Positions 52,016 through 61,352 of a DNA stretch of 64,000 nucleotides are shown one piece after another. A program made the position numbers and the translations under genes. Positions within the stretch are counted from its first letter, which is position 1, and every line of letters begins with the position of its first letter. The stretch spans positions 37,356 to 101,355 of the forward strand of contig CAYRNY010000020.1 of NCBI GenBank assembly GCA_964425755.1, in the 5' to 3' direction. The notes beneath the pieces were generated by a model, which was not told the origin of the DNA, did not search any database, and saw only the letters and a list, made by a program, of their open reading frames with translations. This DNA is from CAYRNY01 sp964425755 (lineage in GTDB: Bacteria; Chloroflexota; Anaerolineae; Aggregatilineales; Aggregatilineaceae).

Positions 52016-52065
52016 CGCCGGGCGCGCGGGGATACCACGTGCTGAAGCTGCAAGGAGAGCCGGAG

Positions 52066-53418
52066 ATGCAGCGGCGAGGTGTGATCATGCTGGTACTGGT
52101 GGCGTTGCTGGCCGGGTTCGTCGCCGGGTGCGGCGGGAGTCAGCCCGCGCCGCCGGATTCCCCCGTCCTGAGCAGTCCCACGGGAGCGGGCGTAAACCAC
52201 GTCGTCGCGCCGGGACTGGCTGCCCCGCGCAGTGCGGCGCTTGATCCGCTGGCGGTCCAGGCGACCCCGGTCGTGCAGAGCACGCCGGAAAAGGCGGTTG
52301 TGTCGGTCTGGTGGCCGGATGAGCTGTGGCCGGAGAGCAACACCGATGCCGCGACGATCCTCAACAGCCAGTTCGAGCTGTTCCGGCTCACGTATGCCAG
52401 CTACGATATCGACCTGCGCCGCAAGCGCAGCGGGGGGATGGGGGGTATCCTATCCACACTGCGCACGGCGGCTCCCGTGGCCCCCGGCGCGATGCCGGAC
52501 CTGGTCCTGCTGCGCCGTTCGGACATGATCACGGCGGCACGCGAGGGTTTGATCGTGCCGATCGAGGAGTGGGTACCGGCTGACCTTGTCGGCGCGAACC
52601 TGTTCCCTGGCACGCGCGCGCTGGGCGAGGTGAACGGCGAGCTATACGGGGTGCCGTATGTGCTGGTGCTGCACCACGCGCTATATCGCCTGTCGATGTT
52701 CGAGGAGCCGCCGCTAACGTTCGACAGCGTGATCGAGGCCGGGACACCTTACCTGTTCGCGGGGGGCGTCACGCCGGTAAGCTGGACCGCGTTGCTGCAA
52801 TACGTCGCGGCAGGGGGGCGGCTGGTCGATGATGCCGGCAACGCGACGTTGAACCCCGATGCGCTGGTCGCGGTGCTGAATTACTACGCCCAGGGCGTCG
52901 AGGCGGGCGTGTTCGACGCGTCCTTGCTGGAATACGACGCGGCCAGTGATTACTGGAACATGTTTGTTACCGGGGAAGCCAGCATCGTCAGCGTGAACTC
53001 GCGCGATTACCTGGAGCTAAAGGACACCGTGCAGAACATCGGCTTGATGCCGGTCCCGACGCCAAGCGGCCTGTCGCTCACGATGCTTGATGGCTGGATG
53101 TGGGTCGTCACGACGCAGAACCCCGATCGCCAGCAGCGGGCGCTGGCGTTCCTGGCGTGGATGATGCGCGTCGGGCAGCAGGGCGCATTCTCCGAGGCGT
53201 TGGGCGTGGTGCCGTCACAGGTGCGGGCGCTCGCGTTGTGGGATGATGCCGCCTACGCGGACTTCGCGCAGGCGTTGATCACCACCGCGATCGTGTTCCC
53301 GGAAGAACGGCGCAATAACGCGGCAGCGACGGCCCTGCAACGGGCGATTTCGGTGGTGCTGAGGGGCGCGTCGCCGGATGTCGCGGCGAATGACGCGCTG
53401 GCGTCGCTGGAGTCGTGA
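52066..53418 (+). CDS. Family-1 solute-binding lipoprotein
   Basis: The protein has 450 residues. A lipoprotein signal ends in VAGC with the lipidated Cys at 22, followed by a Pro/Ser-rich linker to about 85. The rest is a sugar-type (MalE-like) extracellular binding fold: VVSVWWPDELW, ELYGVPYVLVLHHALYRLSMFEEPPLTFDSVIEAG, and MLDGWMWVVTTQNPDRQQRALAFLAWMM. Most relatives bind oligosaccharides for ABC import; here no permease is adjacent. galTK follows 175 bp later but has its own promoter. Confidence 0.8.
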   Translation: MQRRGVIMLVLVALLAGFVAGCGGSQPAPPDSPVLSSPTGAGVNHVVAPGLAAPRSAALDPLAVQATPVVQSTPEKAVVSVWWPDELWPESNTDAATILNSQFELFRLTYASYDIDLRRKRSGGMGGILSTLRTAAPVAPGAMPDLVLLRRSDMITAAREGLIVPIEEWVPADLVGANLFPGTRALGEVNGELYGVPYVLVLHHALYRLSMFEEPPLTFDSVIEAGTPYLFAGGVTPVSWTALLQYVAAGGRLVDDAGNATLNPDALVAVLNYYAQGVEAGVFDASLLEYDAASDYWNMFVTGEASIVSVNSRDYLELKDTVQNIGLMPVPTPSGLSLTMLDGWMWVVTTQNPDRQQRALAFLAWMMRVGQQGAFSEALGVVPSQVRALALWDDAAYADFAQALITTAIVFPEERRNNAAATALQRAISVVLRGASPDVAANDALASLES

Positions 53419-53455
53419 GGGCGCGAGTTCGTTAGCACCGCGAACGCATTTCGAG

Positions 53456-53461
53456 TATACT
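53456..53461 (+). promoter_or_regulatory. -10 element of galTK promoter
   Basis: TATACT follows a TTAGCA-like -35 at about 18 bp. The LacI-type palindrome starts 3 bp downstream. Confidence 0.5.
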
Positions 53462-53463
53462 GG

Positions 53464-53477
53464 GTTAAGCGCTTAAC
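53464..53477. promoter_or_regulatory. LacI-family-type operator before galTK
   Basis: GTTAAGCGCTTAAC is a perfect 14-bp palindrome with a central CG, the typical form of LacI/GalR-family operators. It covers the expected transcription start of galTK, so a repressor bound here would block the promoter. No regulator gene is in the window. Confidence 0.6.
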
Positions 53478-53593
53478 TAACGCTGCGTATCATGCCCACC
53501 CGGTCGCCGGGTCGCAGAACCTGACGACTGACGCTGCCAACCAACAAACAACAATCGAAAGCCAACCACTGTCTTTTACGGAGCGAGCTTCCC

Positions 53594-54658
53594 ATGCTGG
53601 ACTTGAGCGATCATCCTCACCGGCGCTACAATCCACTCACCGACGAGTGGATCCTCGTATCGCCGCACCGTGCCAAGCGGCCCTGGCAGGGCGAGGTCGG
53701 TGATACCCCGCCTGATGACCGGCCACAATACGACCCGGATTGCTACCTGTGCCCCGGCAATACGCGCGTCAGCGGCAAGACCAACCCGAACTACACCAGC
53801 ACGTTTGTGTTCGACAACGATTTCATGGCGCTGCTGCCGGACACCCCGGCGACCGAGTTGCAGGATCACCCGTTGTTCCGCGTGCAGGGCGAGCCTGGTA
53901 TCTGCCGCGTGATCTGCTTTCACCCGCGCCACGACCTGACGCTCGCGCGGATGGCCCCCGCCGATATCCGCGCGGTGGTCGATATGTGGGCCGAGCAGAC
54001 GCTTGACCTGGGCCGCCGGGATTTCATCGGTTACGTGCAGATCTTCGAGAACCGGGGCGAGATGATGGGCGCGTCCAACCCGCACCCGCACGGGCAGATC
54101 TGGTCGACGCTGCGGCTGCCGCGCGAGGCGGCGAAGGAGCTCAAGGCACAGCGGGACTACTTCAACGCGCATGGCACGACGCTGCTGGCCGATTACCTGG
54201 CCGAAGAGCAGCGCCGGAAAGAGCGAATTGTTTACGCCAACGAGCACTGGACTGTGCTGGTCCCGTTCTGGGCGATCTGGCCGTTCGAAACGTTGCTGGT
54301 CAGTCACCGCGTGGTGCAGAGCGTGCACCAGCTCGATGACGCCGAGCGCGACGCGCTGGGCGACGCGCTGCAGCAGCTCACCGTGCGCTACGATAACATT
54401 TTCCGCGTTTCGTTCCCGTACAGCATGGGGCTTCACCAGCAGCCCACCGGCGGCGCGGATTTCGGCAAGCCGGGCGGGCCGGAATACCCGTTCTGGCACC
54501 TGCACCTGCACTTTTACCCGCCACTGCTGCGCAGCGCGACCGTGCGTAAGCACATGGTCGGCTACGAGATGCTCGGCACGCCGCAGCGCGACATCACCGC
54601 CGAGCAAGCCGCCGCGCGCATCCGCGAGCAGGGCGCGGTGCATTACCTGGAAGGATAA
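53594..54658 (+). CDS. galT: Galactose-1-phosphate uridylyltransferase
   Basis: It swaps UMP between UDP-glucose and galactose-1-phosphate (Leloir pathway). The protein has 354 residues. The catalytic HPH triad is at 164-166, with H166 as nucleophile in [10 protein letters not shown]50, C53, H113 and H164 are placed as the structural zinc ligands of the E. coli enzyme. The galK gene follows directly. Confidence 0.93.
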   Translation: MLDLSDHPHRRYNPLTDEWILVSPHRAKRPWQGEVGDTPPDDRPQYDPDCYLCPGNTRVSGKTNPNYTSTFVFDNDFMALLPDTPATELQDHPLFRVQGEPGICRVICFHPRHDLTLARMAPADIRAVVDMWAEQTLDLGRRDFIGYVQIFENRGEMMGASNPHPHGQIWSTLRLPREAAKELKAQRDYFNAHGTTLLADYLAEEQRRKERIVYANEHWTVLVPFWAIWPFETLLVSHRVVQSVHQLDDAERDALGDALQQLTVRYDNIFRVSFPYSMGLHQQPTGGADFGKPGGPEYPFWHLHLHFYPPLLRSATVRKHMVGYEMLGTPQRDITAEQAAARIREQGAVHYLEG

Positions 54659-55828
<1,170 letters not shown>

Positions 55829-55932
55829 CATCTACCAATTGGCATTACTCGCTGGCTTCACGGGCCGGTACGCGGCCCGATAGGTGTATAGCCGGGTGCG
55901 TTCCAGCGCCCGGCGCTCGACCGGACGAATCG

Positions 55933-55967
55933 AAAAGCCCCCGTGCCACAACGGCACAGGGGCTTTT
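55933..55967. terminator. Bidirectional terminator between galK and SH3-repeat gene
   Basis: AAAAGCCCCCGTGCC and GGCACAGGGGCTTTT pair with one mismatch around a 5-nt loop. A- and T-runs flank the stem on both strands, ideal for two convergent genes. Confidence 0.8.
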
Positions 55968-55989
55968 GCGTTCAGTGTGTCGAGGCGGC

Positions 55990-58809
55990 TCAGCCGCCGG
56001 TCGGTTCGAGCCAGTATTCCGCGCCCTGGCCCTCGGCGGTCCAGCCAGTCTGGCCGTTGTAGGTCACGCGCCACCAGATGCGCCCTTCGCTGCCACACTG
56101 CGGCCCGCCGGTGACCTGGAACACAGCGCCACCGGGGATCTCTCCGATCACGGTGCCCGTGCCGGGGTTCGTGCGCAGCGCGTTCGCCGGGCCGGGGGTT
56201 ACGCGCCCGGTCCCACCGGGCACGAGCCGCGCCGGGCGGCTGTTGGCGCACTGGAACGGCGACACCCAGTAGTCCGCCCCTTCACCTTCGGCGGTCCAGC
56301 CCCGGATGTTCTGGTATTCGACGAACCACCAGTAGCGGCCATCGTTGCCGCACTGCGGGCCATCCAGCACGCGGAAGAACGCGCCGCCGGGGATTTCCGC
56401 GATCACGGCGCTGCTGGACCCCGTGCCGGGATTCGAGCGCAGCAGGTTATCCGGGCCGGGGACCACGTAAGCCGAGATGCCGCGTTCCAGGCGCGGGGCC
56501 GGGCCGCAGGCCGGCGTGGGCGGGCCGTCGCCGGGCCAGGGTTCGAGCCAGTAGGTCGAGCCTTCGCCTTCGGGCGTCCACCCCACCAGGCCGTTATAGT
56601 TGACGCGCCACCAGTAGCGCCCCTCAGGGCCGCACTGCGGGCCTTCGAGCACGGTGAAGAACGCGCCGCCGGGGATCTCGCCCAGGATCACGCTGCCAGC
56701 ACCGCGACGCGGCAGGCTGCGCAGGATGTTATCCGGGCCGGGGGTCACGCGGCCTGCCACGCCGACCATCATACGCGGGGCCAGCGTGCAGGCGACCGGC
56801 TGCGGGGTCGGCGGGGGCGTATAGCCTGCCGGTTCCAGCCAGTATGTCGAACCATCCCCTTCGGCGGTCCAGCCGACCTGGTTGCCGTACTGCACGCGCC
56901 AGTAGCTCCACCCTTCCGGGCCGCATTGCGGGCCGCTGAGCACGGTCATCGTGCCGCCCGCCGGGATCGTGCCGACCTCGCCGTAGGACGCGCCGGGGCC
57001 GTTGCGCAGCGTGTTCGGCAGGCCGGGGGTCACCCGCGCGACCATGCCGGCACTTAAGCGGGGCGGCGGGCTGGCGGGGCATCCGAACGGCGCGACCCAG
57101 TAGGTCGCCCCTTCACCCTCGGCGGTCCAGCCGGTCAGGCCGCGATAGTTGACGCGCCACCAGTAGCGCCCGTCGGGGCCGCATTGCGGGCCGCTCAACA
57201 CGCTGAACACGTCGTTGCCGGGGATGCGCCCGATCGCGACACTGCTGGGGCCGGGCTGCGACCGGATTGTGTTCGGCAGGCCGGGCACGACGTAGGCCGT
57301 GCTGCCGACCGTCAGGCGCGGGGGCAGCGTGCAGGCTGGCGGCGGCGGCGCGGCCTGGTACGGCTGCAGCCAGTAGACGCTGCCTTCACCTTCGGGCGTC
57401 CAGCCGACGACGCCCCGGTAATCGACTTCCCACCACCAGCGCCCTTCCGGTCCGCACTGCGGGCCGTTCAGCACCGTGAAAACGCCATTGCCGGGAATAC
57501 GCCCGACGATCAGGCTGCCGGCCCCGCGCCGGGGCAACGTGCGCAGGATGTTCGGCAGGCCGGGCGTGACCTGGCCGGGAGCGCCCAGCGTCAGGCGCGG
57601 GGCAGGGTTGCACGGCACCACGCCGCCGCCGGTCCCCGGAAAGTCCGTGCGCACGCGCCAGGCGGTCGGCCCCCACACGACTGCCGCATCCCAGGGGGAC
57701 GCGATGCCCCCGGTCCCCGGCACGGCGGACGCCTGCCCGTTCTGCCAGATGTAGACCGCGTCGCTGATGTAAGCGAGGGCTTGCCCGTCCGGCGCGATCG
57801 CGATGTTCTGTGGCTCGCCGTTGAAGTCCAGCGCGATATCCTGCGTCCGGCTCGTGGAGACGGCAGTCCAGGCGGGCGAGAGGTTCTGGTTGGCGTCGAT
57901 GTTCGGCGCGGTGTAGGCGCTCATGTTGTTCGGCGCGCTGCGGCTGTAAAGCTCCGGCAGCGCGGGCATGTCCAACTGCTCGCCGGTGGCCGGGTCCAGC
58001 AGGTAGACTTTGCCGGACGGGTAGTGCAGGCCGAGATACTGCTGGCCGTTGTGCGTCACCCACTGCTTGTTGAACGTCCACTCCGTCGCGCCGCTGCCGA
58101 TCACCGCCTGGTGGATCGGCGTGCCGTCGGGCGCGTAGAGATGCGCCGTCTCTTCAAACTCGTTGGTGTTGGGATTGACCGCGACATTGGTGATCAACAG
58201 GCCGGGCGGACCCCACAGCACATCATGTACCGGGATAAAGCCGCCATCCGCGAACGGGTAGGGCAGGTTCTCCACGAGGATGCTGGTGCTGCGCGTCCCA
58301 AAATCGTAACGCACCAGCCGGTAGCGGTATTCCGGCGCGAGCAGCTCGACCCACGCGACCTGGTTCCCATCGGGCGACCATTCCGGCGTGCCGCGCATGA
58401 TCACGTTGTTCGAGGTGCCATCCGGCACAAATACCGCGTCGGGCGGCTGATCCGCGATGCGCTCGGCGTCGCCGGTCGCCACGTCCATCACCCAGATGTT
58501 GCTCGGGGTCAGGCCGAACACCGGCTGCCCGGCGGCGATGGCGTTGACCGTGATCGTGGCCCACGAGTTATACGCGACGCGCCCGCCGTCCGGGGCGAGT
58601 ACCGGGCGCTCGTTGTAGCCCCACGTCGAAAGCTGCGTCAGTGTGGAGCCGTTCCAGCGCCACAGGTCGCCGTCTTTCAGGAAGACCAGCGATCCCCCGC
58701 CGGTTTGCGCGTGTGCCACCGGCGGACGTTGCGGCCCCGGCAGGGCCGGCAGCGCCAGCGCCAGCAGCGTGATGATCAGACTCACTGTGATCCAGCGATT
58801 GCGATGCAT
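55990..58809 (-). CDS. Secreted beta-propeller-like protein with six SH3-like repeats
   Basis: The protein has 939 residues. A signal peptide (about 1-35) precedes a WD40/TolB-like region (about 40-390) with repeated blades (LVFLKDGDLWRWNGSTL, PEWSPDGNQVAWVEL, IAPDGQALAYISDAVYIW). After it come six repeats of about 85 residues. Each begins with a Cys and PRL-type strand, has a TPGLPN-ILR-type motif, a GPQCG turn, a YWWRVNYxG strand and ends GWTxEGEGxxYWLxP, as in bacterial SH3 (SH3b) domains. Two Cys per repeat could form disulfides. It is likely exported and may bind cell wall. Confidence 0.8.
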   Translation of the reverse strand: MHRNRWITVSLIITLLALALPALPGPQRPPVAHAQTGGGSLVFLKDGDLWRWNGSTLTQLSTWGYNERPVLAPDGGRVAYNSWATITVNAIAAGQPVFGLTPSNIWVMDVATGDAERIADQPPDAVFVPDGTSNNVIMRGTPEWSPDGNQVAWVELLAPEYRYRLVRYDFGTRSTSILVENLPYPFADGGFIPVHDVLWGPPGLLITNVAVNPNTNEFEETAHLYAPDGTPIHQAVIGSGATEWTFNKQWVTHNGQQYLGLHYPSGKVYLLDPATGEQLDMPALPELYSRSAPNNMSAYTAPNIDANQNLSPAWTAVSTSRTQDIALDFNGEPQNIAIAPDGQALAYISDAVYIWQNGQASAVPGTGGIASPWDAAVVWGPTAWRVRTDFPGTGGGVVPCNPAPRLTLGAPGQVTPGLPNILRTLPRRGAGSLIVGRIPGNGVFTVLNGPQCGPEGRWWWEVDYRGVVGWTPEGEGSVYWLQPYQAAPPPPACTLPPRLTVGSTAYVVPGLPNTIRSQPGPSSVAIGRIPGNDVFSVLSGPQCGPDGRYWWRVNYRGLTGWTAEGEGATYWVAPFGCPASPPPRLSAGMVARVTPGLPNTLRNGPGASYGEVGTIPAGGTMTVLSGPQCGPEGWSYWRVQYGNQVGWTAEGDGSTYWLEPAGYTPPPTPQPVACTLAPRMMVGVAGRVTPGPDNILRSLPRRGAGSVILGEIPGGAFFTVLEGPQCGPEGRYWWRVNYNGLVGWTPEGEGSTYWLEPWPGDGPPTPACGPAPRLERGISAYVVPGPDNLLRSNPGTGSSSAVIAEIPGGAFFRVLDGPQCGNDGRYWWFVEYQNIRGWTAEGEGADYWVSPFQCANSRPARLVPGGTGRVTPGPANALRTNPGTGTVIGEIPGGAVFQVTGGPQCGSEGRIWWRVTYNGQTGWTAEGQGAEYWLEPTGG

Positions 58810-58889
58810 GACAGCGTTTCCCCTTTATGTTTGCATTTATCACCATATTGCGGTGATGCTGATCGGGCGGTGACGATATCTTCCACACA

Positions 58890-58896
58890 TTATAAT
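58890..58896 (-). promoter_or_regulatory. -10 element of SH3-repeat gene
   Basis: On the minus strand TTATAAT lies about 80 bp before the ATG at 58809. No clear -35. Confidence 0.35.
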
Positions 58897-59042
58897 ACGG
58901 GTTCGCGTGGATTTGTGTCCCCGCGCCCGGCCTGCTGCAAGCTGACGCTGTCCCGGCTGAATCCCGACGCTGGACGGGTTGGCCAGCGTTTTCAGGGTGG
59001 TGTGCGCTGGAAGAACGGGGAAACGGGGGAACTTTGTGAAGT

Positions 59043-59068
59043 AGGGGAGCACACAAAGGCGCTCCCCT
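59043..59068 (-). terminator. Terminator downstream of barrel-like hypothetical gene
   Basis: AGGGGAGC and GCTCCCCT form an 8-bp stem with a 10-nt loop, 25 bp after the minus-strand stop at 59093. Confidence 0.55.
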
Positions 59069-59092
59069 GCGGAGAACTCCTCGAACGGTTTG

Positions 59093-60103
59093 TTAACGGC
59101 GCGGGCGCAGCAACCGCCACGCCAGCAGCACGCCGATCACGGCCAGGATCGCGGGCTGGGCGCTGGTCCACAGCACGCCGCGCAACACTCGCCGCACCAT
59201 GTCGACGCGCGCCAGCATGTCCGCGTCCGGCAGCGTGGGCGGCTCGTCCCAATCCAGCGCCTTGAGCCGGGGCAGCATACCCTGCTCGACGCACCCTTCC
59301 AGGCTGAAGATGGTGATCTCATCGACCCAGTGCCGCGCCAGCAGCAGGTCGCGTTTGAGCGCGTCCCAGTCCAGCGCGTTGATGTCGCCGCTCGGCACGC
59401 CATCGACCGTGACGCCGCCGCCGGTGCTGCCCACCGCGACCGCGTCCACGTCCTGCGCGTAGCTCCACACGATGGCCGGGCCGTACGAGCCGGTGAAGGA
59501 CGAATACAACATCGGGACGAGGTAGTCTGTGTCCGGGCTGACGATGCCCAGCAGGCGTTGCAGCAAGGTCGACCCGGCGCGGTGCTCGTCCACCAGGAAG
59601 CCGAAGTCGAAGCGTTCGACGGTGTACCCGTCGGCGTGCATCTGCGCGACCAGGGCCTGGTACTGCGTCCGCGCGCGGGCCAGTTGGCCCGGCGTGACCA
59701 GCCGCCGCAGCGTGCGCAGCAGCACGGGGACTATCTCGCCACGCACGGCGCGCAGCATGTCGTTGAAGTCCGGCTCGATGTCGATCGCGATGCGGTCCCA
59801 CGTCAGGCCGTGTTCGGCGGTCCACGCTTTGAACGCGGCATAGCGCGCGGCGGCCTGCTCGGCGTTGCCGATGTTGTACCAGTAACCGTCGTCTTTGGGC
59901 AGCAGTTGCCACGCGCTGACCGGGACTCCGGCGTCGTTCAAGCGCCGCACGATCCCGGCGCGCTCCGCGCTGAGGTCGACGGTGCCCAGGCAGACTCCGG
60001 CCCCCATCGCGCGCAGGTCGTCGATCAGGACGTCATCCGCGAACAGGTCCAGCAGCGGGCCGGTATCCAGCTCGCAACAGAAGGTGAGCTTTGGGGCAGG
60101 CAC
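59093..60103 (-). CDS. TIM-barrel-like hypothetical protein with C-terminal anchor
   Basis: The protein has 336 residues with a GTG start, AAGGAG 5 nt upstream. Alternating strands and helices (VDLSAERAGIVRRLNDAGVPVSAWQLLP, WDRIAIDIEPDFNDML, DYLVPMLYSSFTG) suggest a barrel; IDIEPD resembles the D-x-E catalytic strand of GH18-like hydrolases, though the fit is partial. A single membrane helix at about 310-330 (ILAVIGVLLAWRLL) ends in RPRR. No signal peptide is seen. It lies 9 bp after the M24-like gene. Confidence 0.55.
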   Translation of the reverse strand: MPAPKLTFCCELDTGPLLDLFADDVLIDDLRAMGAGVCLGTVDLSAERAGIVRRLNDAGVPVSAWQLLPKDDGYWYNIGNAEQAAARYAAFKAWTAEHGLTWDRIAIDIEPDFNDMLRAVRGEIVPVLLRTLRRLVTPGQLARARTQYQALVAQMHADGYTVERFDFGFLVDEHRAGSTLLQRLLGIVSPDTDYLVPMLYSSFTGSYGPAIVWSYAQDVDAVAVGSTGGGVTVDGVPSGDINALDWDALKRDLLLARHWVDEITIFSLEGCVEQGMLPRLKALDWDEPPTLPDADMLARVDMVRRVLRGVLWTSAQPAILAVIGVLLAWRLLRPRR

Positions 60104-60112
60104 GGCGGCTCC

Positions 60113-61207
60113 TTACACGACTTCGAGGATCAGCGGGCGCTCGATGTGCCGCCCGTCGACCTCGACCGCGACGCTCGGCCAGCCGTACACCGGCGTCAGG
60201 ATCTCCGCCAGCTGCCCTTCGCCGTGCACCAGGATCGTGTCTTCGGACTTGGTGCCCGTGATCGACGGGTTCCAGGCGCAGGTCATGTGTGGCTTGAGTG
60301 CGGTTTTCTCGCCGGGCACGGCGATCAGCTCGCGCGTGTCATAGCCCGCGATGCCGCCCTGGTGGTGCAGCTGTTCCTCGCCGGGGAACCCGACCTCGGT
60401 ATAAGCGTTTTGCAGCAGCGTGAACAACTCGTCCAGCGTTTTGCCGGGCTGCGACGCGGCGATGATGCGGGCGTCCACTTCGGCGCACGCCTGCTGTTTG
60501 CGCTTGAGGTCGTCCGGCAGCGGGCCGAAGTGTACCAGCCGCGTGATCGAGCAGGTCAGCCCGTCCTTGCGCCCGCACAACACCAGCATGGCGTACTTGT
60601 CGAGCAGCTTGGCGGTGGGCAGCGGGTGGCGGTAGTTGTACACGCGCTCGTCGGTGGCGACCAGCGTCACGACCGGGCGCACGCCCCGGCTGAGCGTTTC
60701 GTACTGCAGCCCGGCGGCGATCTCGTATTCGCTGTGTCCCGGCTTGACGCGGTTGATCGCGCGCTGCATCGCCTCGGCGCAGATGCCGCCCAGCGTGCGG
60801 AAGCGCTCGACCTCGACCAGCAGCAGTTCCGCGCGCAGGATGCTTAGCTCGCGGCTGAGGTCTTTCGCGCCTGCCAGCGGGACATCTGCCGCCAGCGTCG
60901 TGCCGAACTCGACCGGCAGCGGGCCATGCCAGGGCGCGGAGCGCAGCTCGAACCCGCGCGCCTCGATCGCGTCCTCACCGCTCAGGCGCGGCGCTTCGAT
61001 GCTGTTGGTCCAGACCGTCGCGCTGTCCTCGGTGATCACCACGCTGGCGATCCCTTCGCTGGACGCCGTGTTTACCGCCGGGTCGACTCCCCCGGTGATC
61101 CACGCGAAATTGTTGACCGTGCGCAGCCACAACGCCCCGACACGGTGCTGTGCCATCAGCGCGCGCACGCGCTCAAGTTTAGTTTGAACTTCGGTTCTGA
61201 ATTCCAT
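60113..61207 (-). CDS. M24-family (creatinase/prolidase-fold) protein with degraded metal site
   Basis: The protein has 364 residues with an N-terminal creatinase-like domain (1-130) and a pita-bread domain (130-364). The fold is clear, but of the five metal ligands of prolidases the first two Asp are lost (around V208 and S220 in the CSITR position), the first Glu is N313 in AWNPS, and only E322 and a His near 281 remain. H194 in YRHPLP is kept. It is therefore probably not a dinuclear metallopeptidase; a creatinase-like or binding role is more likely. Confidence 0.75.
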   Translation of the reverse strand: MEFRTEVQTKLERVRALMAQHRVGALWLRTVNNFAWITGGVDPAVNTASSEGIASVVITEDSATVWTNSIEAPRLSGEDAIEARGFELRSAPWHGPLPVEFGTTLAADVPLAGAKDLSRELSILRAELLLVEVERFRTLGGICAEAMQRAINRVKPGHSEYEIAAGLQYETLSRGVRPVVTLVATDERVYNYRHPLPTAKLLDKYAMLVLCGRKDGLTCSITRLVHFGPLPDDLKRKQQACAEVDARIIAASQPGKTLDELFTLLQNAYTEVGFPGEEQLHHQGGIAGYDTRELIAVPGEKTALKPHMTCAWNPSITGTKSEDTILVHGEGQLAEILTPVYGWPSVAVEVDGRHIERPLILEVV

Positions 61208-61352
61208 GCGAAAAATCCTCTTTTGTTGTTGTAAGGTGATTCGCCGGTGTCAGGCACCGGTGGACATCATTTGCCACACGCCTATAAGCGTAGCATATTT
61301 TTTGCCGAAGAGGATCGCAAGTGCAGGTGCCCTGTGGCGCTGGCGCGGTGCT

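Noticed and set aside
57184..60847. Long plus-strand frames opposite the SH3-repeat, barrel-like and M24-like genes
   Set aside because: They show antisense composition, and the repeats on the minus strand account for the regularity.
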